A stretch of DNA of 64,000 bases from Martinezella hainanensis (GCF_900094555.1 NZ_FMAC01000001.1:124001-188000); one strand, 5' to 3'. Numbered from the stretch's first letter, positions 45,708 to 54,893 are shown. The notes: generated by a model from the letters alone, not told the origin. Numbers and translations: made by a program.

Positions 45708-46490
45708 ATGCGCATCTCCACTCGTCTTTTTGCCGCCGCATCCTTCGCCGCGATGTCGCTCGTCGCCGGCGCGGCGCTTGCCGACGGCGACACGCTCGTC
45801 ATCGGCACCGACGCGACCTACCCGCCGTTCGAAGCGCTCGACGCCGGTGGCAAGTTCGTCGGCTTCGACATCGATATAGCCAATGCGCTTTGCGATCAGA
45901 TGAAGGTCAAGTGCACCTTCGTGAACCAGGATTTCGACGGCATCATCCCGGCCCTGCAGGCCAAGAAGTTCGACGCCATCGTCTCGTCTATGTCGATCAC
46001 GCCTGAGCGCGAGAAGATCGTCGACTTCACCAACAAGTACTACAACACGCCGCCGGCAATCGCCGTACCGAAGGACTCCGCTCTCAAGGAAGCAACCGAC
46101 GAAGCCCTGAAAGGCAAGACGATCGGCGCGCAGTCCTCCACGACGCATGCCAACTACGCCTCTGCTCATCTGAAGGATGCCGAACTCAAGCTTTATCCGT
46201 CGGCCGACGAATACAAGCTCGACCTCAGCAATGGCCGAATCGATGCTGCTATCGACGACGTCGTTGTCCTGTCCGAATGGGTGAAGTCTGACGCCGGCAA
46301 TTGCTGCAAGATGCTCGGAACGCTGAAGATCGATCCGGTCATCAACGGTGCGGGCGCTGGTATCGCCGTCCGCAAGGGCGATACGGCCCTCAAGGACAAG
46401 CTGAACGCCGCGATCGCCGCGATCCGCGCTGACGGCACCTACAAGAAGATCCAGGACAAGTATTTCGATTTCGACGTCTACGGCGATTGA
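45708..46490 (+). CDS. Periplasmic polar amino-acid-binding protein (lysine/arginine/ornithine type)
   Basis: The extracytoplasmic solute-binding protein of an ABC importer, 260 residues. The signal peptide is cleaved near ALA|DGD (residue 25). The mature part is a SBP family 3 protein: GTDATYPPFEALDAGGKFVGFDIDIANALC, VNQDFDGIIPALQAKKFDAIVSSMSITPEREKIVDFT and KYFDFDVYG at the end, closest to ArgT/HisJ-type binders of basic amino acids. The ATG at 45708 has GAGAGGG upstream. Two permease genes follow, with a hairpin terminator in between that should give more binding protein than permease. Confidence 0.92.
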   Translation: MRISTRLFAAASFAAMSLVAGAALADGDTLVIGTDATYPPFEALDAGGKFVGFDIDIANALCDQMKVKCTFVNQDFDGIIPALQAKKFDAIVSSMSITPEREKIVDFTNKYYNTPPAIAVPKDSALKEATDEALKGKTIGAQSSTTHANYASAHLKDAELKLYPSADEYKLDLSNGRIDAAIDDVVVLSEWVKSDAGNCCKMLGTLKIDPVINGAGAGIAVRKGDTALKDKLNAAIAAIRADGTYKKIQDKYFDFDVYGD

Positions 46491-46518
46491 TCGCCCGTCG
46501 ATTCCCTGGGAAAAGACG

Positions 46519-46552
46519 ACGGCGGAAGCTTGCTCTTCCGCCGTTTTTGTTT
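46519..46552 (+). terminator. Attenuating terminator between binding protein and permeases
   Basis: A stem of 10 bp (ACGGCGGAAG at 46519-46528, CTTCCGCCGT at 46535-46544) is followed by TTTTGTTT. It lies inside the presumed operon, so partial read-through would set the binding protein above the membrane parts. Confidence 0.8.
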
Positions 46553-46608
46553 GACAACGAGAAGAATATAAGCAGAAACGCGGCAAAAGCCGCTAGGGGA
46601 AATACAGC

Positions 46609-47412
46609 ATGAGCGGATTGTTTTCCGCCCTCGGTTCCGTGTGGACCTGGTTGAGTACGATTTTTGACCCGTTGTGTGGTCCGGCCGGACTATTCACTCT
46701 GTTCGGCCAAAATACGATGCTCGCCTGTGGCGACACGGGATGGGGCGATGAGCTTGCCGGTGGCTTGAAGATCACCATTGCCGTCTCGGTCCTGACGTTG
46801 CCGCTTGGCGTGATCATCGGATTCTTCGTTGCACTTGCGCAGCAATCGGAAGAGAAGCCTTTGCGCCTTGCCGCTGGCGTCTTCACGACGATTTTCCGCG
46901 GCCTGCCTGAGCTGCTCACGCTCTTCATCATCTACTATGGCATGCAGATCCTCTTACAGTCGCTGCTCGCCAAATTTGGCTATAACGGACCTGTCGAAAT
47001 CAATGCTTTCGCTGCAGGCATGGTCGCCTTGGCGATCGTCTTCTCCGCCTATTGCTCGGAAGTGCTTCTGTCCGCCTTCAAGGCTATACCGAAAGGCCAG
47101 TACGAAGCAGGCGATGCACTCGGCTTTCACCGCGTGCGTACCATGCGGTTGATCATCATACCGCAGCTTGTCCGCATCTCGCTGCCGAATCTCGGAAACC
47201 TCTGGATGAACCTGTTGAAGGACACGTCCTACGTCTCCATCATCGGCCTTGCCGACATCATCAGGCAGACGGGGATCGCCGTGCGCGCCACCAAGGCGCC
47301 CTTCACCTTCTATTCTATCGCCTGCCTTTTCTATCTGACGCTGGCCGTCATTTCCTCGGTCGGCCTCTTCTATCTTGATCGATGGGCCAAACGTGCGGAG
47401 GTTCATCGATGA
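46609..47412 (+). CDS. Amino-acid ABC transporter permease (HisQ/ArtQ-like)
   Basis: An inner-membrane permease of 267 residues, His/Glu/Gln/Arg/opine subfamily. It has around five hydrophobic helices and the ATPase-contact EAA loop, seen as AFKAIPKGQYEAGDALGFHRVRTMRLIIIPQ. The TIFRGLPELLTLFIIYYG segment is typical of HisQ/ArtQ. An insertion near the N terminus (CGDTGWGDELAGG) precedes the first helix of the core. The ATG at 46609 has AGGGGA upstream. The next permease starts inside its stop codon (ATGA). It should form a heterodimer with that protein. Confidence 0.92.
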   Translation: MSGLFSALGSVWTWLSTIFDPLCGPAGLFTLFGQNTMLACGDTGWGDELAGGLKITIAVSVLTLPLGVIIGFFVALAQQSEEKPLRLAAGVFTTIFRGLPELLTLFIIYYGMQILLQSLLAKFGYNGPVEINAFAAGMVALAIVFSAYCSEVLLSAFKAIPKGQYEAGDALGFHRVRTMRLIIIPQLVRISLPNLGNLWMNLLKDTSYVSIIGLADIIRQTGIAVRATKAPFTFYSIACLFYLTLAVISSVGLFYLDRWAKRAEVHR

Positions 47413-48239
47413 GCCATGCCGAAGTTCTGATAGCCGCGCAGCCGGCACCGCCCCAGATCGCCAGGAAACTATCCAAGGCGCGTATCGTAGGATATTTCTT
47501 CCTGACGCTCTGGACCCTTCTCGGCATTTCCCTCTTGACGATGATCGTGACGGGCTGGGATATCGACAAGCTCCAGACCTACGGGCCACGGCTGCTGCAC
47601 GGTCTCTGGATCACGGTAAAGCTGGTCGCCATATCCTTCATCCTCGGTGCGATCCTGTCGATACCGCTGGCCTTCGCCCGCATGTCGAGCAACAGGGTCC
47701 TGAGCACGCTGACCTATTGCTATGTCTATCTGTTCCGCGGCACGCCGCTGCTGGCGCAGATCTTCATGGTCTACTACGGCTTTCCAAGCTTCCGCTGGTT
47801 CTTCGAGGATATCGGCCTGTGGTGGTTCTTCAAGGACCCCTTCTATTGCGGTGTCTTCGCCATGACGCTGAACACGGCAGCCTACCAGACGGAAATCGTC
47901 CGAGGCGCCATCCAGAGCGTGCCTAGGGGTCAGACGGAAGCGGCAAGCGCGCTTGGCATCCATACGTGGATCGCATTCCGCAAAATCATCATTCCCCAGG
48001 CGCTCATCGTGGCGCTGCGGCCTTACGGTAATGAAATCATTCTGCTGATCAAGAGTTCGGCGACCGTCTCCATCATCACCGTCTACGATCTGATGGGCGA
48101 GACGCGCTACGCATTCTCGCGCACCTACGACTATCAGATCTACCTCTGGGCGGCGATTTTCTACCTGGTGATCGTCGAGTTCATGCGAAACGGCTGGGCG
48201 CGGATGGAAGGCCGGTTGACCCGGCATCTCAAGCGCTAA
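47409..48239 (+). CDS. Amino-acid ABC transporter permease (HisM/ArtM-like)
   Basis: The second inner-membrane permease of the importer, 276 residues. Its EAA loop is IQSVPRGQTEAASALGIHTWIAFRKIIIPQ, and YVYLFRGTPLLAQIFMVYYG marks the HisM/ArtM branch. It has an N-terminal cytoplasmic extension of about 35 residues before the first helix. The start is ATG at 47409, overlapping the preceding stop codon (ATGA), so the two permeases are made in equal amounts. A terminator hairpin follows directly; no ATPase gene comes after it, so the energising subunit must be encoded elsewhere. Confidence 0.92.
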   Translation: MSHAEVLIAAQPAPPQIARKLSKARIVGYFFLTLWTLLGISLLTMIVTGWDIDKLQTYGPRLLHGLWITVKLVAISFILGAILSIPLAFARMSSNRVLSTLTYCYVYLFRGTPLLAQIFMVYYGFPSFRWFFEDIGLWWFFKDPFYCGVFAMTLNTAAYQTEIVRGAIQSVPRGQTEAASALGIHTWIAFRKIIIPQALIVALRPYGNEIILLIKSSATVSIITVYDLMGETRYAFSRTYDYQIYLWAAIFYLVIVEFMRNGWARMEGRLTRHLKR

Positions 48240-48246
48240 TCCCGGA

Positions 48247-48272
48247 AAGGGCGGCGTTGAAGCGCCGCCCTT
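48247..48272 (+). terminator. Terminator of the amino-acid transporter genes
   Basis: A 10-bp perfect stem (AAGGGCGGCG at 48247-48256, CGCCGCCCTT at 48263-48272), 8 bp past the permease stop. The T-run after it is short. Confidence 0.7.
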
Positions 48273-48425
48273 GGCAGCACTCCCTGGCCATCGCTGCTAA
48301 CGTATTGATTTCTGTGAATAAAATTTCCTTCATGACAGTTTTGTAAAGCTTGAGTTTACCATCGCCTGTTTCCATATCTTTGTGACCATGAGTCACGAAA
48401 AAATGGGAACGGAAAGAGAAAGCTC

Positions 48426-48692
48426 ATGCACGACGACATGCAAAAGCAGTTGCAGGGTTATGGGTTGACGACGGCGCAGATCCTCTATCGCCTGCCCGAT
48501 CACCCGCAATTTCTCCAGACATACATCTGGCAGGACTATGATCTCGCCCCGAACTTTCCCGAAATGCGCGGCTTCCTGAAATTCTGGCAGGAAACGCTGG
48601 ATGGGCCGCTGCATTCGGTGCGTTATGTCCATCGCAAGCTGATTTCGGCTACCGAATGGCGCGCTGTGAAGGGCGAATTCATCCTGCACTGA
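48426..48692 (+). CDS. usg: Usg family protein
   Basis: A small cytosolic protein of 88 residues of the Usg family, named after an alphaproteobacterial gene found upstream of tryptophan genes. The whole length matches the family: YGLTTAQILYRLPDHPQFLQ, WQDYDLAPNFPEMRGFLKFW and VRYVHRKLISATEWRAVKGEF. No activity is known. Here it is not beside trp genes; it stands alone, 186 bp after the amino-acid transporter genes, with the convergent DUF2270 gene 33 bp after it. The start is ATG at 48426, about 10 bp after a GGAAAGAGA stretch. Confidence 0.88.
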   Translation: MHDDMQKQLQGYGLTTAQILYRLPDHPQFLQTYIWQDYDLAPNFPEMRGFLKFWQETLDGPLHSVRYVHRKLISATEWRAVKGEFILH

Positions 48693-48725
48693 GGATCGGT
48701 TCAAATGCGTGGCGGCTGGCGGCGA

Positions 48726-49451
48726 TCAAACATGCGCCTCGCCATGGATGAAATCGCCGTCATCCGGCCCGCGATGGAGCGTGCCATAAAGAATGGCGGC
48801 ATAAAAGGCCGCAACAAGGATGATGACGATGAAGCCAGGCATGGGTCCAAGGGCTGCATTGTCAGCAATATAGCCCCATGAACGCGCCTGTTCCTGCGCC
48901 AGGCCATCTGTCTGCAACCTCGGCGTCGAAATCTTTAGTATCCATGCCAAAAGCAGGATCGCATACATCCAGCAGTAGTTGCGTCGCAACCGCCGCTGCG
49001 CAGCCTCGGCTTGGCTTAGCAGTAACCGTGGAGCGCGCAGACTGGCCGCAATCGGCAATGTCCAGTCGGAATTGAGCTCGGCTTGCGGCGCCAGGATCTG
49101 CGCAAAATAATGCCGCTCCAGCTGCCGCACCCGCGAACGGTAGACATCGAAGAAGCGATATCGCCGCGCTTCGATCATGAGCAGAAGCGTGATCAGCATC
49201 ATTCCGAACAGCAGCACACCGTGATGCGACGACGGCGTCGACAGCGATACGGAAAGCAATGCCGCCGTGACCGTGATCGCCCAGTTCGAGGTCCGGTCGA
49301 TACGATCGCGCCAGCTGGTCATCCGCCCCAGTTCGCCTCGATAGTAATGGGTCAATGTGTTGGTGACTTCAGCCGAGGTCGCCGGCAAGGAGGGGCGGCC
49401 GCGCTCCGCCGGGCTGCCTGCCGGGTTCGGTGTTGTCATTTCGGTATCCAT
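48726..49451 (-). CDS. DUF2270 membrane protein
   Basis: An inner-membrane protein of 241 residues. The first 65 residues are polar and include the conserved LTHYYRGELGRMTSWRDRIDRTSNWAI, which defines DUF2270. Hydrophobic helices follow near 65-100 (two close together), 175-195 and 215-235. The middle ARRYRFFDVYRSRVRQLERHYFAQ segment is also family-typical. The function is unknown. I chose the ATG at 49449-49451, seven bases after GGAGG. It is convergent with usg and divergent from the methyltransferase gene. Confidence 0.87.
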   Translation of the reverse strand: MDTEMTTPNPAGSPAERGRPSLPATSAEVTNTLTHYYRGELGRMTSWRDRIDRTSNWAITVTAALLSVSLSTPSSHHGVLLFGMMLITLLLMIEARRYRFFDVYRSRVRQLERHYFAQILAPQAELNSDWTLPIAASLRAPRLLLSQAEAAQRRLRRNYCWMYAILLLAWILKISTPRLQTDGLAQEQARSWGYIADNAALGPMPGFIVIILVAAFYAAILYGTLHRGPDDGDFIHGEAHV

Positions 49452-49599
49452 TGTCGTTCCTCCCTTATTTGTTGTTCTATCCGGATAGCGCCCCCAATTC
49501 GCCTTTGCCGAAATCGATATTCTGCGCCTGCACGGCAAGCATTGCAAAAGCCGATCAGGCGTCTTAATGCCTGCGTGACAAAAGGAAGGGCCTGTGACC

Positions 49600-50424
49600 A
49601 TGGCAAAGAAGAAGATCGACGAAGACGCGCTGGCGGAAGCCTATAACCACGCATTGGCGCTGGAGAAGGCGGGCGACATCGACGCTGCGGTTCGGGCCTA
49701 TGAGAAGGTGCTGGCCCTCGATCCGGACGACCATGGCGGCGCAGCCGTTCGCATCGCCTCGATGGGACGCGGCGAAACGCCGGTCAAGGCGCCGGACGCC
49801 TATGTCGAGACCCTGTTCGATCAGCATGCCGAGGTCTTCGAGGACGTGCTGGTGGAGCAACTCGGCTATCATGTGCCGGTGCTCGTTCGCCAGCGTCTGC
49901 AGGCGCTCGGCCTCGGCCCCTTCAAGCGCATGCTCGATCTTGGCTGCGGCACGGGCCTCACGGGCGGCACGCTGCGCGATATCGTCGAAGATATCACCGG
50001 CATCGACATTTCCGAGAACATGGTCGAAGTCGCCCATGAAAAGGACATCTACGAGACGCTCTTCGTCGCCGAAGTCGAGGATTTCCTCGACGATAACGAT
50101 GAAGACGCCTTCGATCTGATCACCGCAACCGATGTGCTGCCCTATCTCGGCGCGCTGGAACCGCTGTTTTTCGGAGCGGCGGAAAACATGACGCCGGGCG
50201 GCCTCTTCATTTTCTCCTCCGAAACCCTGCCGGATGCGACCATGGCCGGACGGCCCTATATGGTCGGCGCGCACCAGCGCTTCGCCCATTCCGAAGCCTA
50301 TGTGCGCGAACGGCTGAAAGCGACCGGCTTCGAACTCGTCGAAATCACCGACATCAATGTCCGCATGGAAGACGGCCAGCCGACGCCGGGCCATCTGGTC
50401 ATTGCGCGCCTGAATGCCGATTGA
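49600..50424 (+). CDS. SAM-dependent methyltransferase with N-terminal TPR-like helix pair
   Basis: A protein of 274 residues. Residues about 8-45 form one TPR-like unit (AYNHALALEKAGDIDAAVRAYEKVLALDPDD). From about 85 a class I methyltransferase domain follows, with the SAM motif MLDLGCGTGLTG, the acidic VTGIDISE-type loop (ITGIDISENMVEVA) and DAFDLITATDVLPYLG. The C-terminal half (SEAYVRERLKATGFELVEITDINVR) matches the family often described as putative methyltransferases with TPR repeats. The substrate is unknown. The start is ATG at 49600, or GTG at 49594; the ribosome site GGAAGGG suits either. Confidence 0.85.
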   Translation: MAKKKIDEDALAEAYNHALALEKAGDIDAAVRAYEKVLALDPDDHGGAAVRIASMGRGETPVKAPDAYVETLFDQHAEVFEDVLVEQLGYHVPVLVRQRLQALGLGPFKRMLDLGCGTGLTGGTLRDIVEDITGIDISENMVEVAHEKDIYETLFVAEVEDFLDDNDEDAFDLITATDVLPYLGALEPLFFGAAENMTPGGLFIFSSETLPDATMAGRPYMVGAHQRFAHSEAYVRERLKATGFELVEITDINVRMEDGQPTPGHLVIARLNAD

Positions 50425-50433
50425 GACGACTAA

Positions 50434-50469
50434 AACAGAATAGTTACCCGTTTGGATAACTATTCTGTT
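50434..50469. promoter_or_regulatory. Palindrome A upstream of the GST-ArsR-SRPBCC operon
   Basis: A perfect 13-bp inverted repeat (AACAGAATAGTTA with its complement, 10-nt centre CCCGTTTGGA). It is related to palindrome B 50 bp downstream (18 of 24 central positions identical), which argues for an operator rather than a terminator of the methyltransferase gene, although it could be both. Confidence 0.65.
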
Positions 50470-50486
50470 GCGCAGCGACCGCCGAA

Positions 50487-50516
50487 CTGATACTTAGCCA
50501 TTCAGATAAGTATCAG
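50487..50516. promoter_or_regulatory. Palindrome B upstream of the GST-ArsR-SRPBCC operon
   Basis: A perfect 10-bp inverted repeat (CTGATACTTA with TAAGTATCAG, 10-nt centre GCCATTCAGA), ending 30 bp before the GST start codon. It shares the ATA-TTA--CC-TT---GATAA-TAT layout with palindrome A. It is probably the ArsR operator that controls the operon. Confidence 0.68.
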
Positions 50517-50546
50517 CTTGAACCTTGATTTCGGAAAGGTCGTCGC

Positions 50547-51239
50547 ATGTCCCTTATTCTCTATCAGCATCCGCTCGCCTCGTTCTGCCACAAGGTCTTG
50601 ATGGCGCTCTATGAAAACGGGACGCCGTTCGAAAGCCGGATCATCGATCTCAGCAATGCGGAATCGCGCGCCTCGCTGGCGCGGCTCTGGCCGCTTACGA
50701 AATTTCCGGTGCTGCGCGACGAAGCGCTTGATAGCACCGTGCCCGAAACCAGCATCATCATCGAATATCTCGATCGGCATTATCCCGGCGCAACCCAGCT
50801 ATTGCCGACCGAGCTTTCGGACGCCCTGTGCGTCCGGCTCTGGGATCGCTTCTTCGACCTTTATGTGCAGGAGCCGATGCAAGCAATCGTCGCAGATGTG
50901 CGCCGGGCCGAGAAGAACCAAAGCCCGCAGGGCGTCGCCGAAGCGCAGTCGCTGCTGCGCACCGCCTATGGAATGATCGAAAAGCAGCTGGACGGGAAAA
51001 TCTGGATCACCGGAGACAATCTGACCATGGCCGATTGCGCTGCAGCACCGGCTTTATTCTATGCCGAAACCCTGGTTCCCTTCGGCGAAGAACATGGCCG
51101 GCTGAAGGCCTATTATCAGCGTCTCCTCGACCGCCCGTCCTTCGCCCGCGTGCTCAAGGAGGCCATGCCCTACTTCCATTTTTATCCCTACAGCGAGAAA
51201 TTGCCGGCACAGTTCCGGCCGGAAAAGCCGAATGCTTGA
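50547..51239 (+). CDS. Glutathione S-transferase family protein
   Basis: A cytosolic protein of 230 residues. The N-terminal thioredoxin-like domain (YQHPLASFCHKVLMALYENGTPFE, then FPVLRDEALDSTVPETSIIIEYLDRHYP with the glutathione-contacting ES/TS pair) is followed by an all-helical C-terminal domain from about residue 90, including GDNLTMADCAAAPALFYAETL. Ser12 or Cys14 could take the catalytic position. The start is ATG at 50547. It is the first gene of an operon: its stop overlaps the arsR start by 8 bp. Detoxification of an electrophile sensed by the regulator is plausible but not shown. Confidence 0.87.
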   Translation: MSLILYQHPLASFCHKVLMALYENGTPFESRIIDLSNAESRASLARLWPLTKFPVLRDEALDSTVPETSIIIEYLDRHYPGATQLLPTELSDALCVRLWDRFFDLYVQEPMQAIVADVRRAEKNQSPQGVAEAQSLLRTAYGMIEKQLDGKIWITGDNLTMADCAAAPALFYAETLVPFGEEHGRLKAYYQRLLDRPSFARVLKEAMPYFHFYPYSEKLPAQFRPEKPNA

Positions 51240-51576
51240 GGATGCGCAGTCTCTCGACCGCATGTTCCAGGCTCTCTCAGACGGGAGCCGCCGCGGCATG
51301 ATCGACAGGCTAGGCCGCGGCCCTGCCTCCGTGACCGAGTTGGCGCAGCCGCTCGACATGGCGCTGCCGACCGTGATGAAACATCTGCAGGTGCTGGAGA
51401 CGAGCGGCCTGGTGCTGTCGGAAAAGGCCGGTCGGGTACGGACCTATCACCTTCGCAAGGAGGCGCTGGCATCCGTCGAGCGATGGATTGCAGAGCGCAA
51501 GGCATCCTGGAACCAGGCCTTCGACCGCCTTGATCTCTTTCTTAGCGACACCTCGACGGAGATGGCAGACGAATGA
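51232..51576 (+). CDS. ArsR/SmtB-family transcriptional regulator
   Basis: A winged-helix repressor of 114 residues. The helix-turn-helix is SVTELAQPLDMALPTVMKHLQVLETSGLV, and the wing is SEKAGRVRTYHLRKEAL. There are no cysteines of the metal-sensing type, so it is not expected to sense metals; it fits the subgroup paired with SRPBCC proteins. The start is ATG at 51232, overlapping the GST stop by 8 bp. The SRPBCC gene begins inside its stop codon. Two related palindromes before the operon are the likely binding sites, giving autoregulation. Confidence 0.92.
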   Translation: MLEDAQSLDRMFQALSDGSRRGMIDRLGRGPASVTELAQPLDMALPTVMKHLQVLETSGLVLSEKAGRVRTYHLRKEALASVERWIAERKASWNQAFDRLDLFLSDTSTEMADE

Positions 51577-52049
51577 GCAAACGATCGACAGACCATACGA
51601 CCATCACCATAGAACGCCATTTCAAGGCGCCGCTATCGAAGGTCTTCAACGCCTGGGCAATCCCCGAGCAGAAGCGGCAATGGTTTGCCTGTCATGAAGG
51701 CTGGAAGCCGCTGGAATTCCAGCTCGATTTCCGCACCGGCGGCAGCGAGAGCAATCGCGTCGCCTCGGCGGATGGCGTCGTGCATGCCTATCAGGCGCGC
51801 TATATCGACGTCATCCAGAACGAGCGCTTCATATATGCCTTCGACATGATGCTCGACGACCTCAGAATTTCCGTGTCGCTGGCGACTATCAACTTCGCCT
51901 CCGAGCCCGGCGGCACGAAGATGACCTTCGTCGAGCAGGTCGTCTTTCTGGATGGCTACAGCGATAACGGCTCACGCCTCATGGGCACGGAGATCGGCTT
52001 CGACAATCTCAAGCTCTTTGTCGAAGCGGATGACGCCAGGCCGAACTAG
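51573..52049 (+). CDS. SRPBCC (AHSA1-like) domain protein
   Basis: A START/Bet v 1-fold ligand-binding protein of 158 residues from the AHSA1-like group: [34 protein letters not shown] at the N terminus, [17 protein letters not shown] in the centre and [16 protein letters not shown] near the C-terminal helix. Proteins of this kind are often encoded next to ArsR regulators and are thought to bind small hydrophobic molecules; the ligand is unknown. The start is ATG at 51573 in an ATGA overlap with arsR. Its end overlaps the end of ssuB by 4 bp, tail to tail. Confidence 0.9.
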   Translation: MSKRSTDHTTITIERHFKAPLSKVFNAWAIPEQKRQWFACHEGWKPLEFQLDFRTGGSESNRVASADGVVHAYQARYIDVIQNERFIYAFDMMLDDLRISVSLATINFASEPGGTKMTFVEQVVFLDGYSDNGSRLMGTEIGFDNLKLFVEADDARPN

Positions 52050-52846
52050 CTGCGTACATCGCCAAGAATCGCCGCCAGAAGCTGCCCTTCGAGCTCGGCC
52101 AGCGCCGGATTGCCATGGCGACGCGGATGTGGATAGGGAACGGCAAGATCAAGCACGATCCGCCCTTCGTCCAGCACCACGACCCGATCTGCGAGATGTA
52201 CGGCTTCGCTGACGTCATGCGTGACGAGCACCGCCGTAAAGCCGAGCTCGCGCCAGACGCGATTCAGCAATTCCTGCATACTGATACGTGTCAAGGCATC
52301 CAGAGCGCCCAGCGGCTCGTCGAGCGCAAGGATGCCGGGCTTGCTGACAAGCGCGCGGGCAAGCGCCACGCGCTGCTTCTGGCCGCCGGAAAGACTGGAG
52401 GGCCATTCACCGGCTTTCTCGGCCAGCTGCACCTCAGAAAGAACTGAAGCCGTTTCCTGGCGCGAGATATCCTGCGGCACCCCCTCGCCCAGACCGACCG
52501 CGACATTGTCGGCGACGGAAAACCAGGGCAACAGGCGCGGCTCCTGAAAGACGATACGCGTATTGGGTTGCGCGTCGCTGCCATCAGCCGCCTCGAACCG
52601 TAGATGGCCGGCACTCGGCTCTTCCAGCCCCATCAGGATACGTAGCAGCGTGCTCTTGCCACAACCGCTCTTGCCGATGACGGCGACGAACTGGCCGGCT
52701 GGAATATCGAGATCGATACCGCGCAGGACGCGGTTGTTGCCGAAGCTCTTCTCCAGTCCCTTGATATGGATGGCCGCAGCACCCGCAACCTGCGGGGCGA
52801 TTTTTGCGGCCCCTGCCCGCGGGTGATCTATCGCGATGGCGCTCAT
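52046..52846 (-). CDS. ssuB: Aliphatic sulfonate ABC transporter ATP-binding protein
   Basis: The energising subunit of the sulfonate importer, 266 residues. Walker [10 protein letters not shown], the Q-loop [11 protein letters not shown], signature [15 protein letters not shown], Walker [13 protein letters not shown] and the switch histidine [10 protein letters not shown] are all present. An Ala-rich N-terminal extension of about 25 residues precedes the core, as in rhizobial SsuB. I chose the ATG at 52844-52846, six bases after GAGGAG. It is the last gene of the ssuD-ssuC-ssuB transcript, 10 bp after ssuC. Confidence 0.93.
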   Translation of the reverse strand: MSAIAIDHPRAGAAKIAPQVAGAAAIHIKGLEKSFGNNRVLRGIDLDIPAGQFVAVIGKSGCGKSTLLRILMGLEEPSAGHLRFEAADGSDAQPNTRIVFQEPRLLPWFSVADNVAVGLGEGVPQDISRQETASVLSEVQLAEKAGEWPSSLSGGQKQRVALARALVSKPGILALDEPLGALDALTRISMQELLNRVWRELGFTAVLVTHDVSEAVHLADRVVVLDEGRIVLDLAVPYPHPRRHGNPALAELEGQLLAAILGDVRS

Positions 52847-52856
52847 GACAGGCTCC

Positions 52857-53693
52857 TCAATTCTGATAGGCCGGGTTCCAGCGCAAGGCCCTGCGCTCGA
52901 TCGCCCGCGCGACGACATCGGCGAGCTTGCCGAGGATGGCGTAGATGACCAGCGTCAGGACGACGACATCGGTCATGCCGAATTCGCGGGCATTGTTGGC
53001 CATGTAACCGATGCCTGACGATGCCGCGATCGATTCAGCAACGATCAGCGTCAACCACATGATGCCGAGGGCAAAGCGCAAGCCGACAAGGATGGATGGA
53101 AGTGCGCCAGGGAAGATGACCTTCCGGAATAGCGTCCAGTTGCTCATCCCATAGACCCGCCCCATCTCGATCAATCCGCGATCGACGTTGCGCACGCCAT
53201 GATAGGTGTTGAGATAGATCGGGAAGAGCACGCCAAGCGCTGTCAGGAACAGTTTCGATTCCTCACCGATCCCGAACCAGAGAATGACGAGCGGCACCAT
53301 GGCGAGATGCGGAATGGTGCGCAGCATCTGCAGCGTCGTATCGGTCAACTGTTCCGACAGCCGCGATACGCCGTTGGCGATGCCAAGCAGGAAACCGATC
53401 GAGCCGCCGACCAGCAGGCCAGCGAAAGCGCGGCCGGCGCTGACGAGGATGTTGTTCGGCAGCTGCCCAGAAATCGTGGTCTGCCAAAAGGCGACCACGA
53501 CAGCCGCCGGCGATGGCATGATGCGATTGGAGATCCAGCCGAACGAGGAACCGAGCTGCCATGCAGCAATGACGACGACAGGCAGCAGGAAGGGCAGAAA
53601 TCTCTGAAGCGAGATGGCCTGCCGAGCCGCCTTGACAGGGCGCGTGCGGCGTTCCGAAGCCACACGGACGAAGGACGTGTCGAATGCCGACAT
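52857..53693 (-). CDS. ssuC: Aliphatic sulfonate ABC transporter permease
   Basis: The membrane subunit of the sulfonate importer, 278 residues with about six helices. The N-terminal 30 residues are basic and cytoplasmic. The binding-protein-dependent transport motif around the ATPase contact is [38 protein letters not shown], and [32 protein letters not shown] is typical of SsuC/TauC. The ATG at 53691-53693 has AGAGGAAG upstream. It lies between ssuD (24 bp upstream) and ssuB (10 bp downstream) in one operon. Confidence 0.93.
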   Translation of the reverse strand: MSAFDTSFVRVASERRTRPVKAARQAISLQRFLPFLLPVVVIAAWQLGSSFGWISNRIMPSPAAVVVAFWQTTISGQLPNNILVSAGRAFAGLLVGGSIGFLLGIANGVSRLSEQLTDTTLQMLRTIPHLAMVPLVILWFGIGEESKLFLTALGVLFPIYLNTYHGVRNVDRGLIEMGRVYGMSNWTLFRKVIFPGALPSILVGLRFALGIMWLTLIVAESIAASSGIGYMANNAREFGMTDVVVLTLVIYAILGKLADVVARAIERRALRWNPAYQN

Positions 53694-53717
53694 GGGGATC
53701 TTCCTCTTGAGTTGGCG

Positions 53718-54893
53718 TTACGAGCCGGAAACGACCTTCAGATTACCGCCATGGCTACCGCCGGCAAAAATCTGCTTGGCTCCAAATTCGTTGCGGAACC
53801 CGGCCCGCTGCTCGTCACGCTTCAATCCCAATTCGGGGAACAGCAATTCGGCCACGCGATAGGCTTCTTCCAGATGCGGATAGCCGGAGCCGATCACGGT
53901 TTCGATGCCGAGCTCCTGATATTCCCGCAATCTCGCAGCTACCGTCTTTGGCGAGCCAACGAGTGCCGTACCCGCTCCGGCGCGCACCAGGCCCACACCG
54001 GCCCAGAGGTTCGGGGATACTTCCAGCTTGTCGCGACGGCCGCCATGCAGTGCCGCCATGCGCTTCTGCCCAACGGAATCGGATTGTTTGACGAATTGCT
54101 CCTGCGCCTCGCGGATCGTCTCGTCGTCGAGTTTGGAGATGAGCTTGTCGGCTGCTGCCCATGCCTCCTCGTCCGTTTCGCGAACGATGAAATGCAGGCG
54201 GATACCGAAGCTGACCTCACGGCCGCGCGCGGCAGCCGCCGCCCTCACCTTTGCAATCTTCTCCGCGACCTGTGCCGGCGGTTCGCCCCAGGTCAGGTAT
54301 TTGTCTACACGCCCGACAGAGAATTCGATACCGGCATCCGAAGAGCCGCCGAAATAGAGCGGCGGGCGCGGTGATTGTACCGGTGGCAGGCCGAGCTTTG
54401 CATTGGTGGCCGTAATATACTTGCCCTTGAAGGTAGAAGTTCCCGTCTCCAGCAATTCCTCCCATACATGGAAGAATTCATCGGCATGAGCGTAACGTTC
54501 ATCATGTTCCAGATGAATGCCGTCGCCGGCCAGCTCCGCCGGGCTGCCGCCAACGACGATGTTGAGCAGGACGCGGCCGTTCGAGACGCGATCGAGCGTC
54601 GAGGCAAGGCGCGCATAATAGGCGGGAGATGCCGTACCAGGGCGGATGGCAACCAGGAACTTCAGCTTCTGCGTATGCGCCGAAAGCGCCGCAGCCGTGA
54701 CGAAAGACTCTTCGCAGGAGACACCCGTCGGCAAAAGCACGCCCGTATAACCCAGCCGATCGACTGCCTGTGCGATCTGCTGGAGATAGCCGATCTCCGG
54801 GCCGCGATTGAGATCGGTCGTGCCGAGATAGGTGCCGTCGCCGGAGGTCGGAATGAACCAGAGGAAATCGATGGGTTTTGCGGTCGCGGTCAT
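53718..54893 (-). CDS. ssuD: FMNH2-dependent alkanesulfonate monooxygenase
   Basis: Cleaves the C-S bond of alkanesulfonates with O2 and FMNH2, releasing sulfite and an aldehyde in the cytosol. The 391-residue protein is a TIM-barrel luciferase-like enzyme, about ten residues longer than the enterobacterial enzyme. Recognisable are [60 protein letters not shown] with the catalytic Arg region, [11 protein letters not shown] and YFGGSSDAG. The ATG is at 54891-54893. It heads the ssuD-ssuC-ssuB operon. The flavin reductase partner gene ssuE is not in the window. Confidence 0.95.
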   Translation of the reverse strand: MTATAKPIDFLWFIPTSGDGTYLGTTDLNRGPEIGYLQQIAQAVDRLGYTGVLLPTGVSCEESFVTAAALSAHTQKLKFLVAIRPGTASPAYYARLASTLDRVSNGRVLLNIVVGGSPAELAGDGIHLEHDERYAHADEFFHVWEELLETGTSTFKGKYITATNAKLGLPPVQSPRPPLYFGGSSDAGIEFSVGRVDKYLTWGEPPAQVAEKIAKVRAAAAARGREVSFGIRLHFIVRETDEEAWAAADKLISKLDDETIREAQEQFVKQSDSVGQKRMAALHGGRRDKLEVSPNLWAGVGLVRAGAGTALVGSPKTVAARLREYQELGIETVIGSGYPHLEEAYRVAELLFPELGLKRDEQRAGFRNEFGAKQIFAGGSHGGNLKVVSGS

